A program made the position numbers and the translations under genes. DNA of 44,413 nt, from the NCBI RefSeq assembly GCF_026008495.1, contig NZ_BQUN01000041.1, positions 1-44,413 of the forward strand, in the 5' to 3' direction. The notes below the pieces were generated by a model. The model worked only from the letters and a program-made list of their open reading frames with translations. It ran no database searches and was not told where the DNA came from. Within the stretch, counting starts at the first letter, position 1; each line of letters starts with the position of its first letter. This stretch comes from Streptomyces sp. A012304 (GTDB lineage: Bacteria > Actinomycetota > Actinomycetes > Streptomycetales > Streptomycetaceae). Shown here piece after piece: positions 25,259-34,051 of this stretch.

Positions 25259-25277
25259 GCATTCGGAATGCCATACT
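25259..25277 (+). promoter_or_regulatory. operator and promoter of toxin-antitoxin operon
   Basis: GCATTC-G-GAATGC (25259-25271) is a perfect palindrome immediately before CATACT (25272-25277), a -10-like box that ends 6 bp before the antitoxin ATG. The spacing suggests a leaderless mRNA, and no ribosome site is seen. The palindrome is placed to let the antitoxin complex repress its own promoter. Confidence 0.5.
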
Positions 25278-25283
25278 CGTGTT

Positions 25284-25568
25284 ATGGCTGACGAAGACAC
25301 CGACTTCCGTCCCGGCGACGGCCCCACCAGCGGCATCTCCGTCTCCCTCACGGCCGGCACCCTGCAAGCGATCCGTGAGCGGGTCGGCAAGCGTGGCGTG
25401 TCCGCGTTCCTGGAGAAGGCCGCGCAGCGGCAGATCGAGCGCGACAACCTGGACGAGCTGATCGCCGACTTCGACAAGACCCACGGCCCCGCCGATCCCG
25501 AGGCTGTGGCCGCCAAGCGGGCCAAGCTCACCGGCACCCCCTCCTCCGGGACAGGAGCGGCCGCGTGA
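25284..25568 (+). CDS. ribbon-helix-helix antitoxin (VapB-like)
   Basis: 94 residues. The central part (GISVSLTAGTLQAIRERVGKRG then VSAFLEKAAQRQIERD) has the strand-helix-helix pattern of CopG/Arc-type antitoxins, with SVSL as the DNA-contacting strand. The acidic and flexible C-terminus (~60-94) should wrap the toxin. The stop overlaps the toxin GTG as GTGA. It probably binds the palindrome just upstream. Confidence 0.85.
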   Translation: MADEDTDFRPGDGPTSGISVSLTAGTLQAIRERVGKRGVSAFLEKAAQRQIERDNLDELIADFDKTHGPADPEAVAAKRAKLTGTPSSGTGAAA

Positions 25569-25963
25569 GCGGTGCCCTGATCCTGGACAGCGAGAGCCTG
25601 GCCAAAGCCGTGCAACGCGACCGCGAGATCCACGAGTGGCTCACCGCCGCCCGCGACACAGACCTGCCCGTCATCACCTCAACAGCGGCACTCGTCGAGG
25701 TTGTCCACCCCCGGATGAACGACGCCGCCCTCACATGGACGCTATCCCGGTTGCGGGTCGAGCCCGTCACCCAGTCCCTCGCCCAGACCGCCGCCACCCT
25801 GCTGCGCGCGGCCGGGCTGCACGGTCACAAGTACGCCATCGACGCGATGCTCTGTGCCACCGCCCTCGCCCAGCCAGGTCGCGTGACGATCCTGACGTCG
25901 GACGTCGAGGACATCACCATGCTCACCACTGACCATCCCCGCGTGACCGCCGAGAAAGTCTGA
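25565..25963 (+). CDS. PIN-domain ribonuclease toxin (VapC-like)
   Basis: 132 residues from a GTG overlapping the antitoxin stop. The PIN-domain acidic set is intact: Asp8 (ALILDSE), Glu45 (TAALVEVV), Asp93 (HKYAIDAML) and Asp113/Asp116 (LTSDVED). VapC toxins are Mg-dependent RNases that cut tRNA or rRNA unless bound by antitoxin. The pair lies just inside the left inverted repeat of the putative acquired segment, where it could stabilise it. Confidence 0.9.
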   Translation: MSGALILDSESLAKAVQRDREIHEWLTAARDTDLPVITSTAALVEVVHPRMNDAALTWTLSRLRVEPVTQSLAQTAATLLRAAGLHGHKYAIDAMLCATALAQPGRVTILTSDVEDITMLTTDHPRVTAEKV

Positions 25964-26077
25964 TCCGCGCCGGTTCGCCGAGCGCGGCGTGACGCGTGAC
26001 CTACGGATCGACCACCAAGGCGAGATCCGTCGGGGGCGACGAGGTCTCGTGCGTCGCGAGGGCGCACATTTCGGACG

Positions 26078-26431
26078 TCAGCCGGCTGCGACCGTCGCCG
26101 CGGCGTACGCCCCCGCCGTCAGGGTCAGCACGGCGGCCGGTAGAGCCCGCACGGGCGGGTCGCCGTGGCGCAGGTGGACCACCGCGGCCGCGGTCATCAG
26201 CAGCGCCAGCCCGATGCCGGCGGCCACCCCGAGCGGGGCGGAAGCCAGTCCGAGCAGCAGTCCGACGGCTCCGGCCACCTCCAATTCGCCGACGACGCGG
26301 TAGAGGCCCGGTGACATGCCGAGGTGCGCTGCCGCCTGCCGCATGAACGGCACCGCGGCGATCTTCCCCAGTCCCAGCGGGAGGAAGACGAGGGACAGTA
26401 CGGCGGCGAGGGTGACCTGTGCGGTGGTCAC
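26078..26431 (-). CDS. DoxX-like small membrane protein
   Basis: 117 residues with four hydrophobic helices (VTLAAVLSLVFLPLGLGKI, LEVAGAVGLLLGLA, GVAAGIGLALLMTAAAVV, VLTLTAGAYAAATV). The FLPLGLGKIAAVPFMRQAAAHLGMSP stretch matches the DoxX family. The GTG overlaps the stop of the CoA ligase gene (GTGA), so it is the last gene of the aromatic operon. Its function is not clear; relatives are linked to quinone or redox chemistry. Confidence 0.8.
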   Translation of the reverse strand: MTTAQVTLAAVLSLVFLPLGLGKIAAVPFMRQAAAHLGMSPGLYRVVGELEVAGAVGLLLGLASAPLGVAAGIGLALLMTAAAVVHLRHGDPPVRALPAAVLTLTAGAYAAATVAAG

Positions 26432-28395
26432 GCCGGCCGCCTCCGGCGTTCGGTGCTCAGGCGGGCGAAGTGGTCGATGAGGTCGGGGGCGTCCACGGCT
26501 GCCGGGTTGACGACCTGCTCGACGGGGGCGCCCTGGAGGAGGCGTTTGACGGGGACTTCGAGTTTCTTGCCGGTGCGGGTGTGCGGGATGCCCGGCACCT
26601 CGATGATCTCGTCGGGGACGTGGCGGGGTGAGGCGCCGGTACGGATCGCTTCCTTGATTTTCTCTCGGAGGGCGTCATCCAGGGTCACCCCGCCGGCGAG
26701 GACCACGAACAGGGGCATCCAGTAGCCGCCGTCGGGTTCTTCCGCTCCGATGACGAGGGCTTCGGTGATCTCGGGGAGGCGTTCGACGACGTCGTGGATG
26801 TCGGCGCTGCCCAGGCGTACGCCGTTGCGGTTCAGGGTGCTGTCGGAGCGGCCGTGGACGATCACCGATCCGTGACCGGTGACGGTGATCCAGTCGCCGT
26901 GCCGCCACACGCCGGGGTAGGAGGAGAAGTAGGCGTCGCGGTAGCGGGTGCCGTCGGGGTCGTTCCAGAAGTGCAGCGGCATCGACGGCATCGGGCGGGT
27001 GACGACCAGCTCGCCCACCTGATCCACGACGGGGAGGCCCTCGCCGTCGTACGCGGCGAGCGCCACGCCGAGATGGGGTGCGGACAGTTCCCCGGCCCAG
27101 ACGGAAGTGTTGGGCGCGCTGCCCGCGAAGCCGGACACCACGTCCGTGCCGCCGCTGATGGACGCGAGCAGGACGTGGTCGCCGACGTGGTCGCGGACCC
27201 AGGGGTAGGCGGAGGCCGGCAGTGCCGAGCCGGTGCAGCCGACCACGCGGATCGACGACAGGTCGTGCGCCGAGGGGTCGATGCCGTACTTGGCCATGCC
27301 CAGCAGGTACTGGGGGCTGGTGCCGAAAACGGTCACCCGGTGGCGTGCGGCGAGCTCCCACAGGACGTCGAGCTGGGCGAGAGGTGCGGGGCTGCCGTCG
27401 TACGTACAGGTCGTGGCACCGGTCAGCAGAGTGGAAGCGACCAGGTTCCACATCATCCAGTGGGTCGTGGTGTACCAGAGCAGACGGTCGCCGGGCCCGA
27501 GGTCGGAGTGCAGGCCGAGGGTCTTCAGGTGCTCCAGCAGGACGCCGCCATGACCGTGGACGATGCCCTTGGGCAGACCGGTGGTGCCGGAGGAGAACAC
27601 GACCCACAGAGGGTGGTCGAACGGCACCGGCGTACACGTGAGTTCCTCGGCGCGGGTGGACGCGTCCTCCCACGGCACCACCAGCGATGGGAACGCTCGC
27701 GAAGGCCACGGCAGGCCCACGTGGTCCACCAGCAGCGTCGCCTTCAACGACGGGAGGTGCGCGGCCAGTTCACCGGCGGCCTCGCGGCGGTCGTGGGTGG
27801 TGCCGTTGAAGAGGTAGCCGTCGGCGGCGATCAGGACGGTGGGTTCGAGCTGGGCGAAGCGGTCGGCGGCCGCCTGGGGCGCGTAATCCTGCCCGCAGAC
27901 CGACCACACGGCGCCGATACTCGAGGCGGCGAGGAACGCGATGATCGCGTGCGGGGTGTTGGGCAGGTAGCCGACGACCCGGTCGCCCTGGCCCACCCCC
28001 AGCTCGCGCAGGGTCGCGGCCACCGAGGCGACCTGGGCGCGCAGGCGGCCCCCGGTCACCTCGTAGCAGGAGCCGGTCTCGTCGAGGGCGATGATCGCTA
28101 CGGTGTCGTCGGCGAGGTTGCGCAGGGCGTGATGGGTGTAGTTGAGGGTGGCGCCGGGGAACCACCGGGCGCCGGGCATCCGCTCCTCGGCCAGGACCTG
28201 CTCGTACGGGGTGTCGGACTCGATGTCGAAGTACTCCCACACCGCGCGCCAGAAGCCTTCCAGGTCGGTGACCGACCAGCGGTGCAGGGCGGCGTAATCG
28301 GTGCCGTCCATCCCGGCGTGGCGGGCGAAGTCCATGATGCGGCTGTTCACGACGGCCTTGGGGTCAGGGGTCGTGAAGGGGTCCGGCCTGGTCAT
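26428..28395 (-). CDS. acetoacetyl-CoA synthetase (acetoacetate-CoA ligase)
   Basis: 655 residues, the family's usual length. N-terminal motifs include FWRAVWEYFDI and PGARWFPGATLNYTHHAL. The adenylation core has VFSSGTTGLPKGIVHG, YTTTHWMMWNLV, SISGGTDVVSGFAG and HGRSDSTLNRNGVRLGSADI, and the terminal catalytic lysine lies in HTRTGKKLEVPVK. It converts acetoacetate, ATP and CoA to acetoacetyl-CoA. Its ATG overlaps the stop of the FAD monooxygenase gene. In this operon it could recycle acetoacetate or a similar beta-keto acid released by the FAH-family hydrolase. Confidence 0.92.
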   Translation of the reverse strand: MTRPDPFTTPDPKAVVNSRIMDFARHAGMDGTDYAALHRWSVTDLEGFWRAVWEYFDIESDTPYEQVLAEERMPGARWFPGATLNYTHHALRNLADDTVAIIALDETGSCYEVTGGRLRAQVASVAATLRELGVGQGDRVVGYLPNTPHAIIAFLAASSIGAVWSVCGQDYAPQAAADRFAQLEPTVLIAADGYLFNGTTHDRREAAGELAAHLPSLKATLLVDHVGLPWPSRAFPSLVVPWEDASTRAEELTCTPVPFDHPLWVVFSSGTTGLPKGIVHGHGGVLLEHLKTLGLHSDLGPGDRLLWYTTTHWMMWNLVASTLLTGATTCTYDGSPAPLAQLDVLWELAARHRVTVFGTSPQYLLGMAKYGIDPSAHDLSSIRVVGCTGSALPASAYPWVRDHVGDHVLLASISGGTDVVSGFAGSAPNTSVWAGELSAPHLGVALAAYDGEGLPVVDQVGELVVTRPMPSMPLHFWNDPDGTRYRDAYFSSYPGVWRHGDWITVTGHGSVIVHGRSDSTLNRNGVRLGSADIHDVVERLPEITEALVIGAEEPDGGYWMPLFVVLAGGVTLDDALREKIKEAIRTGASPRHVPDEIIEVPGIPHTRTGKKLEVPVKRLLQGAPVEQVVNPAAVDAPDLIDHFARLSTERRRRPA

Positions 28396-29969
28396 CGTGT
28401 GGCGCTCCTCAGCAGGCTCTTCTCGGCGGTCTGTTGGAGGGGGAGGGTGCTGCGCGTGGTGTGCAGGAGGGCCGCCCAGGTGGCGGTGTCGGTGAAGTCG
28501 CCGCCCCCTGCCGGGACGACGTCCGCGACGACGTGGTCGGGGCGCAGCAGCACGGCATCCACCCGGCCATTGCGCAGCCAGTCTGCGAGGGTGCCGTCGT
28601 CACCGAGGCCGGTGACAGGGATCGTCCGGGCGCCGAGCGCGTGGGCGAGGGCGTTCAGTGCGGGCCAGGGTTCGGTGGCGGTCAGGATGGTGAAGGAGTC
28701 GCCGAGCATCTCGTCGAGGCGGGTCCGCCGTCCGCCAGTGGTCATCCATGGTTGCGGGCAGTGGGTGCCCGCGAGGCCCCTGCGGTTGAGGCGTCGGACG
28801 AGGGGTCCGGCGGTCAGGGGCGGGCTGAGGTCGCGGCCGGCCAGCTGCGTGAGGCCGGGTATGCGGCAGGCCGCGGCCAGGAATCTGCGGCGCAGTGCTG
28901 CGGCGCTGTCCTGGCCGCCGGTCATGGCCCATCCCATCGCGACCGCGAGCCGTATGACGTGGCGGGCGTGCGGCTTGCGTTCGCTCTCGTACGTGTCCAG
29001 GAGCCGCTCGTCGCCGCCCTGGCCCAGGACGCGGGCGAGCTTCCAGGTGAGGTTGTAGGCGTCCCGCAGTCCCGCGCACAGCCCCTGCCCGATGAACGGA
29101 GGGGTGAGGTGGGCGGCGTCGCCGAGGAGGAAGACCCGTCCGCTGCGCCACCGGTCGGCGATGCGCGCCCGGAAGGTGTACTGGGTCTCGCGGACGACCT
29201 CGAAGTCACCGTCGTAGGAGGGCGGCAGCCATGGCGCGACCAGCTCGCGGACCGGCTCGTCGCCGCCCTCGAGCCGGAACTCCCAGCGGTAGCGGTCCTC
29301 GCCGACGCGCATGAAGGTCGCCGGACGGTGTGGGTCGCAGACCTGGTCGACGCCTTCCCAGCAGCGGACGTCGGCGTTCGTGCGGACGTCGACGACGGTC
29401 CAGCTTTCCTCGAAGCGGAGGTCCTCCCATACGGCGCCGATGGCGTCGCGGGTGAGGCTGTTCGCCCCGTCGCAGCCGAGGACCGCCTCGGCCCACAGTT
29501 CGTACTCTCCGTCGTCGTCGCGGTAAGTCACGCGCACGGGGCCGGCGGTGTCCGGGGTGACACCGGTGACCTCCACGCCGCTGCGCAGTTCGCACTGCGG
29601 GTTCCGGGCGAGGGCGTCGCGGAGCAGTCGCTCCAGCTCGGGCTGGTCGAACATGCTGGTCTGCGGGTAGCCGTGACGGCCGTGCTCGGTACGGCGGAAC
29701 TCGGCCATCACCCGGTGCCGGGCGTCCAGCAGCCGCAGTCCGTTCGCCGGGCGGACGATCGCGGCGAACTCCTCCCCCACGCCCGCGGCCTGGAGGATCC
29801 TGCGGACCTCGTCGTCGGTGGCGACGGCGCGTGGGAGCGGGTAGACGTCCCGGTGGCGTTCCAGGACGACGGTGCGCACTCCGCGCCGGGCGAGGAGGAG
29901 GGCGGCGGTCACGCCCACCGGTCCCGCGCCGATGATCACCACGGGTACCTGCTGTTCGGTGCGGCTCAC
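28392..29969 (-). CDS. FAD-dependent aromatic hydroxylase (MhpA-like)
   Basis: 525 residues. The N-terminal FAD-binding fold begins VVIIGAGPVGVTAALLLARRG and ERHRDVYPLPRAV; the DG motif is LGCDGANSLTRDAI; the GD motif is GRVFLLGDAAHLTPPFIGQGLCAGLRDAYNL. The C-terminal thioredoxin-like extension fits the phenol hydroxylase/MhpA branch. Such enzymes add an ortho hydroxyl to a phenolic ring with NAD(P)H and O2. It lies between the FAH hydrolase (9 bp upstream) and the CoA ligase (4-bp overlap), so it prepares the ring for the dioxygenase of the same operon. Confidence 0.93.
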   Translation of the reverse strand: MSRTEQQVPVVIIGAGPVGVTAALLLARRGVRTVVLERHRDVYPLPRAVATDDEVRRILQAAGVGEEFAAIVRPANGLRLLDARHRVMAEFRRTEHGRHGYPQTSMFDQPELERLLRDALARNPQCELRSGVEVTGVTPDTAGPVRVTYRDDDGEYELWAEAVLGCDGANSLTRDAIGAVWEDLRFEESWTVVDVRTNADVRCWEGVDQVCDPHRPATFMRVGEDRYRWEFRLEGGDEPVRELVAPWLPPSYDGDFEVVRETQYTFRARIADRWRSGRVFLLGDAAHLTPPFIGQGLCAGLRDAYNLTWKLARVLGQGGDERLLDTYESERKPHARHVIRLAVAMGWAMTGGQDSAAALRRRFLAAACRIPGLTQLAGRDLSPPLTAGPLVRRLNRRGLAGTHCPQPWMTTGGRRTRLDEMLGDSFTILTATEPWPALNALAHALGARTIPVTGLGDDGTLADWLRNGRVDAVLLRPDHVVADVVPAGGGDFTDTATWAALLHTTRSTLPLQQTAEKSLLRSATR

Positions 29970-29978
29970 CTCAGGTCC

Positions 29979-30917
29979 CTACTTCGCGTCCGTGACGGAG
30001 GTTCGCTGCTCACCGAGGTCGATCCGGCCGTCCGGGGTCGCGATCGTCGCTGTGATCACGTCTTCCGCGTGCAGGTAGTGCGGGTTCTTCGCCTGGGACT
30101 TGAAGAACGCCTTCCACTTCATGGCGGGCGGCAGCAGCGCGCCGATCTTCTCGACCGGCTTCGGCGGGGCCTTGAGGGCCGTGCCGCCGGGCGTGCCGGT
30201 CAGCAGCAGGTCGCCAGGGTCGAGGGTCTGGAAACGGGCCAGCAGGGTGAGGGCCTGCGCCGGGCGGACGATCATGTCGGCGAGGGTGCGGTCCTGGCGC
30301 AGCTCGCCGTTGACGGACAGCTTCAGCCTGAGGTCGAGGAGATGGGCGAAGTCCTCCGGCTCCAGCAGGGCGAGGTACGGGCCGGTCGGTGTGAAGGTCG
30401 GGTAGGACTTGCTCTCGTAGAACTGCGTCTTGGTCAGCTGGACGTCGCGCGCGCTGACGTCGTTGGTGACGACGAGCCCGGCGACGTACGACGGCAGGTC
30501 CCGCTCGTCGACCGTGGTGCCGATGGGCAGGGTGGCGCCCATGACGAGCCCGAGTTCGACCTCGTAGTCGAGGAACTTCACGTGCGAGGGCCGTACGACG
30601 GTGTCGCCGGGTCCGCTGACCGAGCCGGACGCCTTGCGGAAGAAGGCGGGCGGGATGTCGCCCGTGAAGCCCGAATCACGGGCGTGGCTCCGGTAGTTGA
30701 CCATCTGGGCGACCACCCGGCAGGGGGTGGTGACCGGCGAGAGGGCGACCAGGTCGGCAACGGGCGTGCCCGCCTCGGTCGAGCGTGCCGCCTCTCGTAC
30801 GGCGTCACGGTCGGCGATCAGCTCGGCGGTGGTGGTGGCCTTGGTGTCGACAGGGATGGCCCGGTGGCCGCGGACGACCCACCATCCGTCGGCGGTGCGC
30901 AGGACGTTGGTGCTCAT
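29979..30917 (-). CDS. fumarylacetoacetate hydrolase family protein
   Basis: 312 residues from an ATG at 30917. FAH-fold motifs are present: NYRSHARDSGF, metal ligands Glu119 and Glu121 in LDYEVELGLVMG and Asp153 in VVTNDVSARD, and LLLTGTPGGTAL. The family hydrolyses C-C bonds of acylpyruvates or hydrates/decarboxylates ring-fission products. It sits between the ring-cleavage dioxygenase and the hydroxylase. If it acts like true FAH, acetoacetate would be a product, which would explain the CoA ligase in the same operon. Confidence 0.92.
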   Translation of the reverse strand: MSTNVLRTADGWWVVRGHRAIPVDTKATTTAELIADRDAVREAARSTEAGTPVADLVALSPVTTPCRVVAQMVNYRSHARDSGFTGDIPPAFFRKASGSVSGPGDTVVRPSHVKFLDYEVELGLVMGATLPIGTTVDERDLPSYVAGLVVTNDVSARDVQLTKTQFYESKSYPTFTPTGPYLALLEPEDFAHLLDLRLKLSVNGELRQDRTLADMIVRPAQALTLLARFQTLDPGDLLLTGTPGGTALKAPPKPVEKIGALLPPAMKWKAFFKSQAKNPHYLHAEDVITATIATPDGRIDLGEQRTSVTDAK

Positions 30918-30946
30918 GTCAGTACCTTCGTGAGGGGATTGAGGGT

Positions 30947-32092
30947 TCAGGACTTGGCGGCTTTGAGCAGGCCCAGCAGGCGCGCCGGGTCCATCTCGTT
31001 GTCGCCGCGCAGGGCCTGGATGACGTCGCGGACCCGTTGCGGGGAGGGACTCGCGCCGAGGAAGTCACGCGTGGCCGGTGGACCCCACTGGGCAAGACCG
31101 CTCGTCGACATGGGCGCCCACCCGGGCTCGACGTCGCGGGAGAACAGGTCGCCGTCGGCGAAGTGCTCCAGCATGAAGCGGTCGGGGTCACGCCAGTAGT
31201 CGAAGAGCTGGCTGCCCTGGATGTGCCGGCCGACGCCCCAGCTGCGCTCGTATCCGCGTTCCTTGAGGTATTCGCCGCCGACGGCGATCGAGTCCAGGTC
31301 GGTGACCTGGTAGGCGGAGTGGACATAACCAGTCCCCGGTCCCAGGTGCATGGCCAGCGTGTGATGGTCGGCCGGCACGCTGCCGAGGTCGCAGCGGATG
31401 AACGCCATGGTCGGGCCGCGGTCGCGCTGCCCGTCCAGGAAGAGGAAGTCGGACACGATCATCCCCAGCGTGTCCAGGTACCAGTCCAGGGCCCGGCCGA
31501 ACACGCGGGTCTCCAGGACGACATGGCCCAGGCGCTGGATCCGGGACGGCTCGCGCGGCGGGCGCTGCGTGGCGTTGGTACGACGGTGATCCGTGCCGAA
31601 GTTGAGCAGCAGCGGTCGCTGCTCGGGCAGGGCCGGCAGCTGCTCGCCGCAGTGCACCACCCGCACCGGGAAGCCGGACGGATCGAGCAGGTCGACCGTC
31701 TTTCCGCCACCGGGTACGTCCGCGTCACGCACGTCGGACCCGGTGGCCCGTGCCAGCCGGTCCAGATCGGGACGCTCCGCCGCACGGAACGCCGGGCCGA
31801 TGAAGCGGGACGTACGCCCGCGCCGGATCACCATGCACGGCGAGCCGGCGAACGTGCCGCGCAGCCACAGCTCACTCTCGGTGCGCGCGGCGACCTGGAA
31901 GCCGAAGTCCCGGGCGAAGACCTCGGCCCGCCCCAGGTCGGGCTTCTCGAACTCCAGCCAGGCCAGGTCCGCGACCTTGATCACGGGATTCCGGGAGCGG
32001 CCGGGATGCTCGCCCCGCAGGGCTCCCTGTTCGCTGTGCAGGTCCTGGTGGGCCGTCTTGGCATCGGCCCCGTGGACGCGGGTTTCAGACAT
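30947..32092 (-). CDS. type I extradiol ring-cleavage dioxygenase (VOC family)
   Basis: 381 residues from an ATG at 32092 with GGAGGGC upstream. Two vicinal-oxygen-chelate domains follow a ~35-residue leader. The metal triad is visible in the second: His190 (RLGHVVLETR), His258 (GYVHSAYQV) and Glu309 (DRFMLEHFADG). These are iron-dependent enzymes cleaving catechol-type rings beside the hydroxyls. It is first in the operon and divergent from a TetR gene, with two similar half-palindromic sites between them. Confidence 0.92.
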   Translation of the reverse strand: MSETRVHGADAKTAHQDLHSEQGALRGEHPGRSRNPVIKVADLAWLEFEKPDLGRAEVFARDFGFQVAARTESELWLRGTFAGSPCMVIRRGRTSRFIGPAFRAAERPDLDRLARATGSDVRDADVPGGGKTVDLLDPSGFPVRVVHCGEQLPALPEQRPLLLNFGTDHRRTNATQRPPREPSRIQRLGHVVLETRVFGRALDWYLDTLGMIVSDFLFLDGQRDRGPTMAFIRCDLGSVPADHHTLAMHLGPGTGYVHSAYQVTDLDSIAVGGEYLKERGYERSWGVGRHIQGSQLFDYWRDPDRFMLEHFADGDLFSRDVEPGWAPMSTSGLAQWGPPATRDFLGASPSPQRVRDVIQALRGDNEMDPARLLGLLKAAKS

Positions 32093-32119
32093 GGTGCCCT
32101 CCGAGCAACATTGCCGCAA

Positions 32120-32187
32120 TGAGGAAATCATCAACTTTGACAGTTCCATCGTCAAGATGCTCCCGGCGGGAAATGATGGATTCATCA
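32120..32187. promoter_or_regulatory. two candidate TetR operator sites
   Basis: TGATG-GATT-CATCA (32174-32187) is a palindrome. TGAGGAAATCATCA (32120-32133) matches it at 11 of 14 positions, 54 bp away, close to five helical turns. A third element, TTGAC-N9-GTCAA (32137-32155), lies between. All are in the 135-bp gap between the dioxygenase operon and the TetR gene. Confidence 0.55.
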
Positions 32188-32227
32188 GAACTGCAGTCGT
32201 CATCGCCTGCGCGGTTAGACTTGGCGC

Positions 32228-32863
32228 ATGCCTACGTCAGCCCCGCCCAGCAACCGATTCGAGCGACGTCGCGCCGAGACCCGTAGCGCGCTCATTCGCG
32301 CCGCCCGGCAGATACTCGCCGACAGCGGGGACACCGGCATCAGCATCCAGGCGATCGCCGAGCGCGCCGACGTGGGCTTCGGCTCCTTCTACAACCACTT
32401 CGAGTCGAAGGCCGAGCTGTTCGAGGCGGCGGTGGTGGACGCCCTGGAGGAGTACGGCCGGAGCTTCGACCAGCGCCTGGCGGAGATCGACGACCCTGCG
32501 GAGCTCGTCGCGGCGGGCTTCCGCCTCAGCGCACGCATGGCCGACTCCCACCCGGAGCTGATGCAGGTCCTGCGCCGTCGGGGCCTCGGTCACATCCACT
32601 CGGACAACGGCCTGGCCCGGCGGGCGCTGCGTGACATCGAGGTCGGCACGGCCTCCGGCCGCTTCACCGTGGTCGACCCGACCGTGGCCCTGTCCGCACT
32701 GGGCGGCACCCTGCTGTCCTTGGTGGAGCTGAGGTTCGCGTGCCCCGACCTGGACGGTGACGAGGCCGCGGCGAACCTGGCCGAGATGGTCCTGCGCATG
32801 CTGGGCGTACCACCGGACGACGCCCACGAGGTCGCCCGGCGCCCCCTCCCCGACCCCGCCTGA
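32228..32863 (+). CDS. TetR-family transcriptional regulator
   Basis: 211 residues. The N-terminal helix-turn-helix is plain: RSALIRAARQILADSGDTGISIQAIAERADVGFGSFYNHFESKAELFEAAV. The C-terminal ligand domain (~75-200) is not recognisable beyond the fold. It is divergent from the aromatic catabolic operon and very likely represses it until an aromatic substrate or intermediate binds. Confidence 0.92.
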   Translation: MPTSAPPSNRFERRRAETRSALIRAARQILADSGDTGISIQAIAERADVGFGSFYNHFESKAELFEAAVVDALEEYGRSFDQRLAEIDDPAELVAAGFRLSARMADSHPELMQVLRRRGLGHIHSDNGLARRALRDIEVGTASGRFTVVDPTVALSALGGTLLSLVELRFACPDLDGDEAAANLAEMVLRMLGVPPDDAHEVARRPLPDPA

Positions 32864-33202
32864 GACGACCACTCCTACCCGGCGGAGGACGAACCCCGCC
32901 GAAAGGCGACCGAACGGCCGGTGAAGGCGGCGTCGATGCCGTCCCGCGTGGTACTGACGGGCCACAGGTGCAGCCCCCTCCGGGAAGGTATCCGGCAACC
33001 TGCGCAGGCCACGGCGCCGCGGATCCGGACCAGCTCGCCGACACACGAGTGGGCGGTACGTGCAAAATCTTGACGCGGTGGGCAAGGCCAACCAGCAGGT
33101 CGCCGACAAACACCGGCACGGCCTGCGCGATGCGGTGGGTCTTCTTGTACCTTTTCGCGGTGCCCGGGCTGGATCGGTGCTGGATGCGCGGGCTTTCCGC
33201 AG
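32864..33202. other. gene-poor stretch between TetR gene and MFS/transposase remnants
   Basis: No credible gene is seen. Open frames exist on both strands, but none shows family motifs, a start site or consistent codon bias. It is probably decayed sequence next to the insertion remnant. Confidence 0.5.
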
Positions 33203-33387
33203 GTGTTCCCCCCGACCAGCTTGAAGAACTTCGGCGCTGGCGGACGCGAAGATCGCCCACGCCGCTGGTGGGCCTTGCTCGTGCTCTGTCTCAGCCTGCT
33301 GATCGTCGTGATGGCCAACACGTCGCTGGTCGTGGCCGCGCCGGACCTGACGCAGGACCTGGGACTCTCCAGCAGCGACCTGCAGTG
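33203..33387 (+). pseudogene. MFS (DHA2-type) transporter, N-terminal fragment
   Basis: The reading frame starts with a GTG and encodes ~60 residues with one transmembrane helix and the typical N-terminus of EmrB/QacA-type exporters (RRWWALLVLCLSLLIVVMANT, then SLVVAAPDLTQDLGLSSSDLQW). The transporter then stops matching and the frame continues into a transposase. The other ~13 helices are missing, so this is a broken gene, cut by the insertion. Confidence 0.75.
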
Positions 33388-33850
33388 GCCCGACGACGGC
33401 ACCCGCACCGCGACCGCCGCTCTCATCGGACGCAAGCGGCTCATCGTCACCGACACGCTCGGCCTCCTGCTGACCGTCGCCGTCACCGCCGCCAGCGTCC
33501 ACGACTCCGCCGCCGGCACCCACCTCCTGAGCCAAGTCCGCGAGCACCACCCCACCATCACCAAAGCCTGGGCCGACAACGGCTACAAGACCAAAGCCGT
33601 CGAACACGCCGCCGAGATCGGCATCGACCTGGAAATCGTCCAGCGCGACCCCGCCCTCCGCGGCTTTCGCGTCCAGCCCCGCCGCTGGGTCATCGAACGC
33701 ACCCTCGGCTGGCTCATGCACCACCGCCGCCTGGCCCGCGACTACGAAACCCACCCACACCGATCAGCAGCAATGATCCAACTCGCCGCCATCAACCTCA
33801 TGACCCGGCGACTCACCCACGAGACCACCACCAACTGGCGCGACAGCTAG
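33388..33850 (+). mobile_element. IS5-family-like transposase, C-terminal remnant
   Basis: About 150 residues in frame with the MFS fragment. GRKRLIVTDTLGLLLTVAVTAASVHD, ITKAWADNGYKTKA and RWVIERTLGWLMHHRRLARDYE are the C-terminal half of an IS5-group DDE transposase; the second Asp (WADNGY) and the Glu (VIERTLGW) are present, the first Asp part is missing. It cannot move by itself. It marks past transposition at the right side of the 25-34 kb segment. Confidence 0.85.
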
Positions 33851-34051
33851 GCCAAATGAAACGGGCAACAGAGAACCAAACGCTCACTAAGACACAAAAC
33901 ACTCATAACCGGCATTCTTTCACCAAGGATCAGCTAGGCAGGGGCCCCGAAAGACCCGCCCGCCACACCGTCACCTGCGAGAACGGCCGCCTGACGCCCC
34001 ATCAGAACGTGCGTCAAACGTGCGTCGGAAGAGCCTCGTGTGCGTCAAATA

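Noticed and set aside
32875..33579. Minus-strand frames across the MFS/transposase junction
   Set aside because: No family motifs; the plus strand encodes clear MFS and transposase segments.
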